DNA of 64,000 nucleotides from Glandiceps talaboti (lineage: Eukaryota; Hemichordata; Enteropneusta; Spengelidae). A program made the translations under genes and the position numbers. The notes below the pieces were generated by a model that worked only from the letters and a program-made list of their open reading frames with translations, was not told where the DNA came from and did not search any database. Location of the stretch: contig NC_135550.1 in assembly GCF_964340395.1 (NCBI RefSeq), positions 1,734,001 through 1,798,000 of the forward strand, in the 5' to 3' direction. Shown one piece after another: positions 1 to 11,498 of the stretch; position 1 is the first letter of the stretch, and each line of letters begins with the position of its first letter.

Positions 1-1412
1 ATTAGAAATGTCTTGTTTATCCTGTTTTCCATTTTTGAAGATGGGAATGTAGTATTAGGAGTCTATCTTGATCTGGCTAAAGCATTTGATACCATTGATC
101 ACAAAATTCTCTTAGATAAACTCAACTACTATGGAGTGAGGGGTGTCCCACATAACTGGTTTAAAAGCTACTTGTCCAACAGAAAACAGTTTGTTAAGGT
201 TGGCAGGTACAGCTCCTCACATAAACTTATTAGTCATGGAGTGCCTCGGGGATCTATTCTGGGTCCCATACTTTTCCTTCTTTATATCAACGATCTTCCT
301 TACTATTCCTCTTACTTCAAATCAAACCTTTTTGCAGATGACTCAACTTTCTTTCATTCCTTCTCAAATAATGTGAATATCGATTATGCTAACCTTCACT
401 TCAAAGACATTGTTAACTGGTGTTCGGCAAACAAATTAACCATTAACCAGGATAAAACTAATTACATTCTCTTTTCCACACATCAAAGCTCATTTCATCG
501 GAACGGGTCAATTTTTATTAACACAAAAGAAGTTAAAGAGACTGAACAGGTATCACATTTAGGCATTACCCTTGACTGCCACGACGTGGAAATCGCACAT
601 AAACAATATATGTGCAAGGATCAGTCCCAAAATTGGAATAATTACCAAACTTAGACACTTTGTTCCAAGGCATGTTCTGCTTTTATTGTTTAACTCTCTT
701 GTCCTTCCCCATATTTCATATTGCCTTGAAGTTTGGGGAAACACTTACCCCTCTAGATCTGCTGCTTTAGTCCCTCGTCATAAGCTCCTAAAGAGGTTAG
801 TGCGTGTAATGACCTTCAGTCCTCCATGAACTCCTAGTGAACCACTATTCAAGGAATTAAATATTTTGAATATTTACCAACAATTAAATTACCAGGTTGG
901 AATATTCATTTATGACCTCTTAACAGGCAGATTACCTCACAAATTCACAGACTATTTCACTTTTCCAAGTCATGGCTACAACACTAGATCTACAGCACAC
1001 TCTCATGTCCTTATTCCAAAAAGAAATCTTCGTCTGGGTCAATTTTCACTTAGATACCATGGAGCTAAATTTTGGAATAACTTACCTGCATCAATTAAAC
1101 ATATCCAGATAAGAAATCATTTCAAGCGTGCCCTCAGAGATTGTATTATTCTAATGTAATTTTATTTGTATTTAATGTATTTTTCACACCCAAAATGTAT
1201 ATACCTACGTACATGTATTCTTCTTTTTTCTGATTAATTTATACTTTTCATGAGCCGGAGCGGGGGGGGGGGGGATGGGTGACTGGACACCCACTAGCTT
1301 TTCATTAGCTCTCTTCCAGCACCCAGTCGCATTTGTCATTTTCATTATTTTCGTTTCGATTGTATTTATTTATTAATTTGTGTTATTGCGAATAAAGAAC
1401 TTATATATTACG
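1..1412 (+). mobile_element. LINE (non-LTR retrotransposon), 5' part outside window
   Basis: A run of reverse-transcriptase coding sequence enters from the left edge and ends in a non-coding tail. The tail has a G-run at 1262-1274 and a possible polyadenylation signal (AATAAAG) near 1390. The protein pieces read like the Jockey/CR1 group of LINEs. The 3' end is placed by the polyadenylation-like signal, so 1412 is approximate. Confidence 0.75.
13..1159 (+). pseudogene. LINE reverse transcriptase, C-terminal half, frameshifted
   Basis: Three reading frames follow each other at 13-654, 572-829 and 866-1159. The first carries the polymerase motif YLDLAKAFDTIDH, the GVPRGSILGP block and the catalytic box as FADDS. 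The second and third read as the thumb and the C-terminal region of Jockey/CR1-type LINEs, ending near HGAKFWNNLP. Reverse transcriptase copies element RNA into DNA at the insertion site. At least two frameshifts separate the pieces, so this copy cannot make an intact enzyme. The endonuclease domain would lie left of the window. The clade is uncertain. Confidence 0.85.
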
Positions 1413-2642
1413 TAGGTCTTTGAGTAATAAGGTCCGGTTTGACACAACATTGACAGTCTTGTACCAAAATATCCATCCAAAGTTGCGTTCAAGGAAACCG
1501 TTAGTTGCGTTATGATTGAACACATTGCCGCTTTATATAGTTGAGGATGAGTAGCCTTCAATGTTTAAGGGAATATTGATAAATTATCCATAATTTCACA
1601 GTTGTGTCACCATCAAGGTTTGCGCTGTTTTAGTACGCACACGCTGTGCAGATGCACATGTAAACGCCTTGTGAATGTGATACAATGTTACACAGCGTAA
1701 CAATATCATCATGCCTGGAATTACGTATATCACGTGCACTCCACATGTATGCTGTACATTTCATAATTTCAGGTACGTTTTTGCATTCGGATTAATATAG
1801 TATTACATGTTATCGGCTATTCATGAAAGTACAATTTGTAGTAAATGCAACAATATTCTACAACGTTTTACAGTAGCAGAAGTTATGACAAAGGTCAAGT
1901 CAACTTTATGGCATGCCAGCACAATGGCATCGCATTTTCGATTTTGATCAAATCAAATCAAAACCATACGATTTTAGAAGAGATTCAAACGACTTAAAAT
2001 CTCAAAATTGTATCGCAAGTAACGCAAAGATAAAAAAAATTAAATCAAGCGATTGTAGACTGAGTGCGAATTTGACATTTACTTCCAAATACTATGTCAG
2101 ATTTCCCATAGAAAAACAATGGCCGTGTTCTTTTATGACAACTGAACTTTGCTAAAGTTCAACTTTTTCAAATGCGCACCAATCGGTCTGAAAATTCATA
2201 AATAGAGACCAAAGGGGTTTTGTAAAAAATCTCTTGGTTTTAGATTTGTCATTTTTGTAAATTCTTTTCTGGAAAATGATGTGCTATCGCTGACTATGTT
2301 GTTAAAACTCATTAAGAAAACCATAATGTTGTAATTTGTAAACCGGCACATTTTACCATGTACATCTACAGACCTCTAACTTCGTTATTCTGTAAGTTAA
2401 TTACACGTAATACATACAGATTGACCTAGCATTTGCTTTCACAAAAATCAGTCTTTAATTTCATGAAAGCTGTGTGGCAAATAAAATCGAGAGTTTCGAG
2501 TTATTCCGTATATTTTAGTTTAATACCTGTCAGCAAATACATGTAATGCTATCAACAGGTCAGCGATATGTGTTCCACGGACACTCACCACAGTCAGTAC
2601 AGTACTGCTGCGCGGATGACCCTAAAACAAATGACAACCCGA
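1413..2642. other. Non-coding stretch
   Basis: I see no coding signature, RNA gene or clear repeat here. From about 2627 the sequence begins to resemble degenerate forms of the satellite that follows. Confidence 0.5.
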
Positions 2643-4820
2643 ATGATGGAAAACGAATGACAGCATTTCCAGTATGTAAACAGTGGAATGACACCCTTTT
2701 CTACATTCAGTTAGTTGAATGACACCCTCTACACTGTAGATCCAGTGGAATGACAGCCGCCACTCTATAAAATAAGTGGAATGACAGCATTTTCAATGCT
2801 TTGGAACTGGAATGACAGCGTTACCAGTATGTAAACAGTGGAATGACACACCTTTCTACATTCAGTTAGTTGAATGACACCCTCTGCACTGTAGATCCAG
2901 TGGAATGACAGCCGCCACTCTATAAAATAAGTGGAATGACAGCATTTCCAATGCTTTGGAACTGGAATGACAGCATTTACAGTGGGTAAACAGTGGAATG
3001 ACACCCCTTTCTACATTCAGCTAGTTGAATGACACCCTCTGCATTGTAAAACCAGTGGAATGACGGCCGCCACTCTATAAAATAAGTGGAATGACAGCAT
3101 TTTCAATACTTTGGAACTGGAATGACAGCATTTCCAGTAGGTAAACAGTGGAATGACACCCCTTTCTACATTCAGTTAGTTGAATGACACCCTCTGCATT
3201 GTAAAGCTAGTGGAATGACAGCCGCCACTCTATACGTTAAGTGGAATGACAGCATTTTCAATGCTTTGGAACTGGAATGACAGCATTTCTAGTAGGTAAA
3301 CAGTGGAATGACACCCTTTTCTACATTCAGTTAGTTGAATGACACCCTCTGCAATGTAAAACCAGTGGAATGACAGCCATCACTCTACAAATTAAGTGGA
3401 ATGACAGCATTTTCAATACTTTGGAACTGGAATGACAGCATTTCTAGTAGGTAAACAGTGGAATGACACCATTTTCTACATTCAGTTAGTTGAATGACAC
3501 ACTCAGCACTGTAAAACCAGTGGAATGACAGCCGCCACTCTATAAATTAAGTGGAATGACAGCATTTCCAATACTTTGGAACTGGAATGACAGCATTTAC
3601 AGTGGGTAAACAGTGGAATGACACCCTTTTCTACATTCAGCTAGTTGAATGACACCCTCTGCATTGTAAAACCAGTGGAATGACGGCCGCCACTCTATAA
3701 AATAAGTGGAATGACAGCATTTTCAATACTTTGGAACTGGAATGACAGCATTTCCAGTAGGTAAACAGTGGAATGACACCCCTTTCTACATTCAGTTAGT
3801 TGAATGACACCCTCTGCATTGTAAAGCTAGTGGAATGACAGCCGCCACTCTATACGTTAAGTGGAATGACAGCATTTTCAATGCTTTGGAACTGGAATGA
3901 CAGCATTTCTAGTAGGTAAACAGTGGAATGACACCCTTTTCTACATTCAGTTAGTTGAATGACACCCTCTGCAATGTAAAACCAGTGGAATGACAGCCAT
4001 CACTCTACAAATTAAGTGGAATGACAGCATTTTCAATACTTTGGAACTGGAATGACAGCATTTCTAGTAGGTAAACAGTGGAATGACACCATTTTCTACA
4101 TTCAGTTAGTTGAATGACACACTCAGCACTGTAAAACCAGTGGAATGACAGCCGCCACTCTATAAATTAAGTGGAATGACAGCATTTCCAATACTTTGGA
4201 ACTGGAATGACAGCATTTCCAGTAGGTAAATAGTGGAATGACACCCCTTTCTACATTCAGTTAGTTGAATGACACCCTCTACACTGTAAAACCAATGTAA
4301 TGACAGCCGCCACTCTATAAAATAAGTGGAATGACAGCATTTTCAATACTTTGGAACTGGAATGACAGCATTTCCAGTAGGTAAACAGTGGAATGACACC
4401 CCTTTCTACATTCAGTTAGTTGAATGACACCCTCTGCATTGTAAAGCTAGTGGAATGACAGCCGCCACTCTATACGTTAAGTGGAATGACAGCATTTTCA
4501 ATGCTTTGGAACTGGAATGACAGCATTTCTAGTAGGTAAACAGTGGAATGACACCCTTTTCTACATTCAGTTAGTTGAATGACACCCTCTGCAATGTAAA
4601 ACCAGTGGAATGACAGTCATCACTCTACAAATTAAGTGGAATGACAGCATTTCCAATACTTTGGAACTGGAATGACAGCATTTCTAGTAGGTAAACAGTG
4701 GAATGACACCCTTTTCTACATTCAGTTAGTTGAATGACACACTCAGCACTGTAAAACCAGTGGAATGACAGCCGCCACTCTATAAATTAAGTGGAATGAC
4801 AGCATTTTCAATGCTTTGGA
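2643..4820. repeat. 31-bp satellite with 155-bp and 620-bp higher-order units
   Basis: The block consists of 31-bp monomers, each starting AATGACA and usually ending GTGG or TTG. Five monomer types follow in fixed order to make a 155-bp unit. From 3041 four variants of the 155-bp unit also follow in fixed order, giving a 620-bp unit. For example TATACGTTAA recurs at 3231, 3851 and 4471, and TGACGGCCGC at 3061 and 3681, all exactly 620 bp apart. The array ends abruptly at 4820. No open reading frame of note runs through it. Confidence 0.95.
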
Positions 4821-4864
4821 TGCATGAACAACACAAGTAAACTCTGGGCAAACAAATACGGGAA

Positions 4865-5031
4865 TACTATACTATATACTATATACTATACTATACTATA
4901 CTATACTATACTATACTATACTATACTATATAACATAGTATAGTATAGTATAGTGCATAGTAAGTGTATAGCATAGTAGAGTATATAGTATAGTATATAG
5001 TATAGCATAGTATACAGTGCATAGTATATAT
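4865..5031. repeat. (ACTAT)n / (ATAGT)n inverted microsatellite
   Basis: A run of ACTAT pentamers (4865-4930) is followed by its own reverse complement, ATAGT pentamers with some substitutions (about 4936-5031). The two halves could pair as a long hairpin. Confidence 0.9.
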
Positions 5032-5131
5032 TGTCGGCAATGACTGTTGCCAAGTCTCAGAACGTGACTTTTGAAGTAATTTTATACGGTCAGAACCTTT
5101 TTGAAAACATTTATTGAAATAAGCCAAGAGT

Positions 5132-6340
5132 ATGGCGTGCAGAGGCAATCTTTTCGATAATATGGCCAATGATGGAAATGAAGACCAACTGGACGTCGGA
5201 CTTGATATTGACCCAGATGATATTTGTGAAATACAGGATGAAGCCCACAATATGGCAAGGAGAAAGAAGGGAAAGGCAGAAGCTGTGTGAAAGTCACAAA
5301 CGACGACCAAAATGTAAGCCAAGCGCAAAAATGTAAAAGACAAAATGATAATGAACAGGTGGTAACCATGTCGAACTCATTCAAGGAAATGACTTTGATG
5401 TTGGGAAACTTCATGGTGGTGGCGTCGAACAGAAGTCATGACGCAAATGATAATTACGCTGACGAAAGTGATGGGGAAAATACCTCAAAACGACCTTGTA
5501 CTGAAAAGAATGTCACTGACACTGAGGCTGCAGTTGAAGAACTGCTAGCTAACGACAGTAATAAAACTGATGGAACTATGGGACATCAGGGAAATGAATT
5601 ATTGGATGACATTGCACAAAACTTGCATCTTGAATAGAAGTGTCGGGAGCAGTAAATGAAGACCTAGCTAAAATTGTGACCACCTTATTGAAGGACGGTA
5701 TAAACTCTGAGGAAAAGGTGAAGAGAAGTATGACGTTTATATCAAACCTGAAGATATTGAATTGTTGGTAACCAGAATAAATCAGTTAATATGGGAACAA
5801 CTGAGAGACAGTAAATCAGTTGACATTAAGATGCAAAAAGTGCATAAGTCACTGGTCAAATCTATTAACGGAGCCGTTTTCATAGACAATCTATTGAAAG
5901 TGAAGGACTCTGGAAATGTAACGAACTTGAAGGTAAATGACCTTATTAAATTAGCATTTGACTCCTTGGCCTTGGGAGCTCATGCAAACCTCCAACTTAA
6001 TGCAAGACGCAGGGAGTTGATAAAACCGGAGCTAAATGACACTTGTGCTCCCCGTCGGTACCTTTCACAACCGAATTATTTGGAGATGATATAGCTAAGC
6101 AAGTAAAATGTATAGAAGAGGCTAACAAGGTTGGAAAGAAACTAAAAGGAAACAGAGGTGGTTTCCAAACAAGAGGAACTAGAGGTTTCTCAAGAGGAAG
6201 AGGCCGAGGTAGAGGAAGAGGGTACAGTTATGGTGCCAACTATGGAGGCCAGAAATTTTTTTTGGCCGGAACTTCAATTAAAGGAAATGAGGAGAAAACA
6301 AAAACAATCACACATAGAGCATTCGACCATAGACCCTCCA
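5132..6340 (+). pseudogene. DIRS gag-like protein, frameshifted
   Basis: Gag-like sequence is spread over frames at about 5132-5289, 5287-5637, 5762-6094 and 6043-6381. The third and fourth pieces carry the conserved DIRS gag part, recognisable from INQLIWEQL, the segment ending LGAHANLQLNARRRELIKP, and ELFGDD. An RGG/RGR-rich stretch follows (6160-6230), which suggests nucleic-acid binding. Gag would package the element RNA. The overlap at 6043-6094 carries a frame change. Assignment rests on resemblance to DIRS1-group gag proteins and on the downstream genes. Confidence 0.7.
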
Positions 6341-6357
6341 CCAGGGGAGGGTCTATG
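6328..6357. other. Perfect 12-bp stem hairpin at gag/RT junction
   Basis: CATAGACCCTCC (6328-6339) pairs perfectly with GGAGGGTCTATG (6346-6357) around a 6-nt loop. It lies where the gag-like frame gives way to the reverse transcriptase frame of the DIRS element. Confidence 0.8.
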
Positions 6358-6361
6358 ATTC

Positions 6362-7330
6362 GACATTACCAAATGAGGTAAGTGCCGATGACTTGAAAAT
6401 GGCAGGTAGACTGAGACACTTTGTACTTGCATGGCGACAAATAACATCTGATGATGTCATATTGAATTGTGCTCAACACTGTCGGAGGAGTAATAGTTGA
6501 AACACTACCTTCTGAGGGTCAATATATATCAAATATTCAGTAGGAAAATAGAAGAGGGAAATACAGAATGATTCGAAACTTGAAAGAATTAAATCAGTTT
6601 GTTGAATATCATCACTTCAAAATGGAGACTGCTATACAGTTAATGAAACCAAACTGTTATATGGCTTCAGTAGATTTGAGTGATGCATATTGCACTGTTC
6701 CTGTGGCAGAGGAACATCAGCAATACCTCCGTTTTATTTGGAAAAACAAATTATATAAAGGGTGATGTCACAACAAGTGGTAGGTGGACTATAACGGAAC
6801 GTACAAAGCACATCAATTATTTAGAGCTTATGGCAGCACTATATGGCTTGAAACCACTCTGTAATAATGATAGTGGTAAACATGTAAATGTACAAAGTGA
6901 TAACACAACAGATGTAGCATACATTAATGCAATGGGTGGTTGCAAATCGAGTGAAAGCAATGAGATTGCAAAACAGGTTTGGTCCTGGTGCATAAGTAAT
7001 AACATTTGGATCACTACCACTCATTTACCAGGAGCTCAAAACATAGATGCTGATATACAGTCCAGAGTATATATCAATGTTCGAACAGAATGGGAACTTA
7101 ACCACAATATTTTTGATCAAATCAAATTGTTATTTGGACAGCCAGAAATTGATTTGTTTGCATCACGGCTGAACAAACAAATTGATATTTATGTATTTTG
7201 GCGACCAGACCCAGACGCTGTGCATATTGATGGTTTTTCATTGAGGTGGCATAACAAATATATATTCATATGCTTTTCCACCTTTCATCCTCTTGCTCCG
7301 ATGCTTGCAGAAAATGGAATTGGATCAGCC
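6362..7330 (+). pseudogene. DIRS reverse transcriptase/RNase H with RT core deleted
   Basis: The N-terminal RT part reads AGRLRHFVLAWRQITSDD (about 6406-6460), then in another frame LKELNQFVEYHHFKMET and ASVDLSDAY (6583-6690). At about 6765 the sequence jumps straight to the RNase H start (TTSGRW, then INYLELMAALYGLK). The palm segment with the YxDD catalytic box is therefore missing. RNase H continues through QSDNTTDVAYIN and the DIRS-specific block ending PEIDLFASRLN (near 7143-7170). RNase H removes the RNA strand during copying. With the deletion and several stops this copy cannot be active. Confidence 0.85.
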
Positions 7331-7461
7331 AACACAGGCTTGGTTTTCCAAACTGGGACAACTGTTAGTAGACAAACCCCTACAGTTACCACAAATAAAC
7401 TATTTACACTCCCATTAGAAGAGACACGTCATCCTCTAAGAAAAAAGATTGTACTCCTAGC

Positions 7462-8419
7462 TTGCCATATGTCCGGAAATCACTGCAAAACCAGCAGATT
7501 TCTGAACGAGCAGTCAAGGTTATCATGTCGCCATGGAGACCAGGGACAACCAAACAATATGAAATATACATCAAGAAATGGGAAATTTATTGTGGTAAAA
7601 CAAAGACTAATTTATTTCAACCAACTGTCGCCCAAGCACTATAATTTTTGGCAAAGCTTTTTGAAGCTGGACCCTATAGGTTACAGTGCATTGAACACAA
7701 TAGGTTCTGAATTAAGTACTCTTATTACTTTGGAAGGAAATGTTATTGTGTTCCAAACTAGCTGTAGACCCTCGCAGCCAAGGTACATCCAAATCTGGGA
7801 CGTAAAACCAGTGGTACAGTATTTAAAGGGTTTGTCACCCGTAGCAAAGCTCGCCCTTAAACTCCTTACATTGAAATTGGTCATGCCCATAGCATTAGTA
7901 TCGGCGCAGAGCTAGAGAGGGCAGTCTATTCACTTACTTGATATTAAGAGTATGACAAAAACAAAACGTTCATATGAATTCATGATTTCAGATCATATTA
8001 AGCAAAGTAGATAGTCAATGACAAAACAAACTGTAAAATTAGTTGCGTACAGTCCTGACAGGAGGCTTTGTGTTGCAACAGTTCTGGCAGAATATCTATG
8101 TAGAACAGAGTCAATTAGACAATCAGGAACCAAACTATTTCTAAGTTAAATAAAACCCCACCGAGGAGTGGCGAGAGACACAATTTAGTAGATGGATTAA
8201 GGGAATCTTGTTTAAATCTGGAATAAACACATATATCTTTAAGCCCATAGTACAAGGGCTGCATCAACATCAGCAGCGAAGGCTAAATCTGTACCAGTTG
8301 AAGAAATATTAAAGGTTGCAGGGTGGTCTTCAGTGTCAATGTTTGCTAAATTTTATGACAGGCGTATCTATAAAGAGGACACATATGCCAGTACTGGAGT
8401 ACTGGATTCTCACTCATGA
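7462..8419 (+). pseudogene. DIRS tyrosine recombinase, frameshifted
   Basis: The N-terminal core-binding part begins near ISERAVKVIMSPWRPGTTKQY (7498-7560). Another frame follows with LKGLSPVAKLALKLLTLKL (about 7827-7880). The first catalytic arginine region is interrupted (SAQ, then a stop, then RGQSIHLLDI at 7913-7945). Farther on, the H-x-x-R motif HSTRAAS is intact at 8246-8257, and the catalytic tyrosine is present in KFYDRR at 8354-8356. The enzyme would insert the circular DNA copy by site-specific recombination. At least three frame changes make this a dead copy. Confidence 0.85.
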
Positions 8420-8584
8420 GTTATGTAAAACTATTTGCTGGAAAAGGGAAATTCGCCTTATTTTATTTATGATTATGAAGAGAATAAAGTAAGAAGCACT
8501 GAATGTATGGTGATATTTCGTGATTCATGGCACATCAGTTGGCTTTGAAATCTCATGGGAACCCTTATTGTTATGGTAATGAGA

Positions 8585-8860
8585 TAAAATATAAAAATTA
8601 AACGAAACCTACCTGAAAGGAAGTTGAAGTTTGATTGGAATTCTACCGAATTATCTGTAACAATAGAAGGGATCACATACACCCCTCCCCTTAGTTATAT
8701 TATTGTCCTGGTGGACCCACTCATCAACTTTAAAGACTGAGCCAACACGAGGCGGCAATGTCATCTCATGTGATCCCTTCTAATATACAGATAATTCGGT
8801 AGAATTCCAATCAAACTTCAACTTCCTTTCAGGTAAGTTTCATTTAATTTTTATATTTTA
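8585..8860. repeat. 93-bp inverted repeat closing the DIRS element
   Basis: The arm at 8585-8678 is repeated in reverse complement at 8768-8860, with only a few mismatches and a spacer of about 89 bp. Both arms carry CCGAATTATCTGT or its complement. The position, just after the recombinase, fits the right terminal structure of a DIRS-type element. A left partner at the 5' end was not found. Confidence 0.85.
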
Positions 8861-8884
8861 CATCAGAACAAACTTAAACACGCC

Positions 8885-9190
8885 AAATCCGACCAGACAA
8901 CGTGGGGTTGCAAACCTTGTAAAACTGCAAGATGTAATTGTTGCTCTATTTTACAAAATACCAAAAATTCAAAGCCACAGCCACTGGTAAAATATTCCCC
9001 ATCAAAGATGACGTGAACTTCAAATCCAGTAATGTAAATTTGCGCCCTCACCTGCCGGACATGCAACATACAGTATATCGGGAAAACTGCACAACCATTC
9101 CACAAACGCCTTAATAGCCATAAATGGAATGAAAATTAAAAGCTCATCTAGAACTGCGACATGCAAAACGAAATAAATAATTTCGAAAAA
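8885..9190 (+). pseudogene. Penelope-like element, GIY-YIG endonuclease remnant
   Basis: One frame reads a cysteine cluster (WGCKPCKTARCNCC), then two stop codons, then CRTCNIQYIGKT and FHKRLNSHKWNEN. This matches the C-terminal GIY-YIG endonuclease of Penelope-like retroelements, where the YIG triplet is followed by an R-x-x-x-H segment. The strand around SSNVNL (about 9026) lies in a second frame, so a frameshift separates the GIY half from the YIG half. The endonuclease would nick the target DNA. No reverse transcriptase part is present upstream; the sequence directly abuts the DIRS inverted repeat. Confidence 0.65.
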
Positions 9191-9191
9191 T

Positions 9192-9390
9192 TGAAAGTGG
9201 ATATGCACAACGTACTGGTGGCAAATGCTAGACTGACGAATACTCTCATACTTTCACTTAAATACCTGGTCCATTAGGTTGCACAGAACACCTGTACAAA
9301 GCTTGCCTCCTATTGGCTAGTAGTTACACTCTTGCCAAGACGATAATTTCCCACTTTATTTCGAACCGCGGGAAATTTAATGTCTTATCC
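9192..9390. repeat. Dispersed repeat, copy 1
   Basis: This stretch matches 18669-18867 in the same orientation, from TGGATATGCACA through CTAGACTGACGAATA to a shared CCGCGG near the right end. Substitutions and small indels separate the two. The parent element was not identified. Confidence 0.8.
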
Positions 9391-10224
9391 AGACTTCACA
9401 CACAAACATACGCATGACGCAAGTCATAGTGCAGCAGAAAGCGTTGCCTGAGTAATAGACTAACTAAAGAACGGGTAAAATGGTGCAAATAAATGACTTT
9501 ACAAACACAATAACTCAAAAACAAGATGACATGGATTGATCACAATGTCATTACAATTCAGATTAGTTGCTTTACTTCGGTGAATGTCTAAAAGCCTATG
9601 GAAACATAATCAAGGCAAAACAGGGTCACAAAAGACTAATGAACCAGTATAAAATTATAATTGGCGCAAAGTTCGAACAACACACGATTATTGGCAATGT
9701 CATACCCTCCCCCTTACCAGGGGAGAGTCTCTTTGTAGTCTCTGTTAATTTATAACTAGTGGAAATGATGTCAACGGTGACTTCAAAAGTTCAATGATAC
9801 TGTGATACCATCGTCGCTTCTGGATACTTATAGACGCCACAGCAGATTTCTGTAAGTTGAAAGAGTTCAGCTTCCACAACAAGTCCTCCCGTACTTTCTG
9901 TACAACTTCGTCCAATTTTAGACCTGCAAGCAAAAAATACAGAGTCTCGTAAAACGAGGACCACAAATTCTGGGTACCATGTCCAGAAAACGTCCGCTTG
10001 AATGCTCCAGACAACATGACATTACTATTAACGTATTAGGGTATGCGTATATAAGTAAATAATCCAAAAGTGCGACGAATCAAGTCTATTAGTATCCTGA
10101 CACAAGTAACATACAAATAAGGACTTTCTACCAAAATCACGAAGCATCTCACTGAAACACGTTAGTGTAGCTCTGTTTACTGTTCTTTCCTGTCAAAAAA
10201 CCCTACCTCCGGATCTTTCCTGCC
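9391..10224. other. Non-coding stretch
   Basis: No convincing gene is seen. A minus-strand frame at 9745-10017 lacks any motif I recognise. Confidence 0.4.
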
Positions 10225-11394
10225 ATGGAAAAATCTACCAGAGCATGTTGTAAATGCTCCAACATTAAAGTCGTTGAATCAAGACATGAAAAATACCCTG
10301 GAAGACTACCATTTCTAGAGGATGTAACAAAAGCAGTCGACAGCGGACAGGCAGTTGTCATTATCTATCTCGACTTTGCCAAAGCTTTTGACAAAGTACC
10401 ACATGTAAGACTTCTCATGAAAATACGATGATATGGAATTGGAGGGAATATTGCATTTTGGATCCAGGAATGGCTGAGTAACAGAAAGCAGCGTGTTGTA
10501 ATTCGAGGAGAAAGTTCACAATGGCAAGATGTAACAAACGGTGTGCCTCAGGGTTCCGTTCTTGGACCAGTGTTTCTCTTGATATACATAAATGATATCG
10601 ACCAGGGTTTAACTTCTAACATCAAGAAATTTGCAGACGATACAAAAGTGTACACACCAGTAGCCACAAGTCAAGACCATGAAGTACTGCAGTCTGATTT
10701 AGATAACCTATGTGAATGGGCTAATAAATGGCAAATGAGTTTTAATATAGCAAAATGCGAGGTCATGCATGTAGGCAATAAAAACACAAAAATAGATCAT
10801 AAGATGGGAGAATCTACACTCACAATAGAACCAAATGAAAAGGACATAGGAGTCATTGTAAATGAGACACTGAAACCATCCGTTCAATGTGCAGAAGCAG
10901 TCAAAAAGGCAAACCGAACACTTGGAATGATTAAAAGGTCCTTCACAGTGAGGTCAAAGGAAGTAATAGTAAGGCTATATAAACAGTTTGTTAGACCTCA
11001 ACTGGAATTTTCCATTCAGGTATGGTCACCATGGCTACAGAGAGACAACTCACAATTAGAGAAAGTACAAATAAGAGCTACAAAAATGGTGGTCGGTATG
11101 AAGAACCTCACATATGAAGAACGATTGAGACAGTTACAGTTGACAACACTGAGTCAGAGAAGATGTATAGGTGACATGATTCAAGTGTACAAAATTATCA
11201 ACAATATTGACCAATGCAAGCTACACTTTCAGACTGCAAAATATCACTCAACAAGAGGACATTCAAATAAACTCCTGAAACCATATGCGCGACTAGACAT
11301 CAGGAAACACTTCTTTACTTGTAGAGTAATACATGAATGGAACAAGCTACCGGACAGTGTAGTGTCGGCCATCAACATCTGTAAATGCTTTTAA
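10225..11394 (+). pseudogene. LINE reverse transcriptase, nearly full C-terminal part
   Basis: Translation gives YLDFAKAFDKVPH (motif A), then one in-frame stop after MKIR at 10429-10431. A long open frame follows to 11394. It carries GVPQGSVLGPVFLLIYINDI, the catalytic KFADDTKVY and the thumb region with KQFVRPQLEFSIQVWSPWL. The C-terminal part YEERLRQLQL and SQRRCIGDMIQVYK is typical of CR1/Jockey-type LINEs. The body is only lightly damaged, so this is among the younger elements in the window. It has no endonuclease domain. Confidence 0.9.
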
Positions 11395-11498
11395 GAATGC
11401 TACTGACTCATATTATGCTACAGAACAGAGGGATGTTTAGAATAAAGAATTACTAGGCCCTTGAATTGAACTGACCTTAACTGAACTGAACTGAACTT
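10225..11498 (+). mobile_element. 5'-truncated CR1/Jockey-like LINE
   Basis: The element starts abruptly just before the first polymerase motif and ends in short tandem TGAAC copies (about 11463-11498), the kind of microsatellite tail seen on many LINEs of this group. The 5' truncation is the usual outcome of incomplete target-primed reverse transcription. The sequence before about 10311 does not match the expected upstream RT part, so the true junction may lie there. Confidence 0.85.

Larger units (their letters stand above)
5130..8860 (+). mobile_element. DIRS-like tyrosine-recombinase retrotransposon, degenerate
   Basis: Gag-like, reverse transcriptase/RNase H and tyrosine recombinase pieces follow in the DIRS order on one strand, and an inverted repeat closes the right side. 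DIRS elements insert through a tyrosine recombinase instead of an integrase and lack long terminal repeats. No left terminal repeat was recognised, so the 5' boundary is set by the first gag-like codons. The core of the reverse transcriptase is deleted and several frames are broken, so the copy is inactive. Confidence 0.85.

Noticed and set aside
6158-6358. Second Glu-rich frame over the gag RGG region
   Set aside because: It is a frame shadow of the Arg/Gly-rich codons.
9745-10017. 90-codon minus-strand frame
   Set aside because: No motif or splice context that I recognise; the length is compatible with chance.
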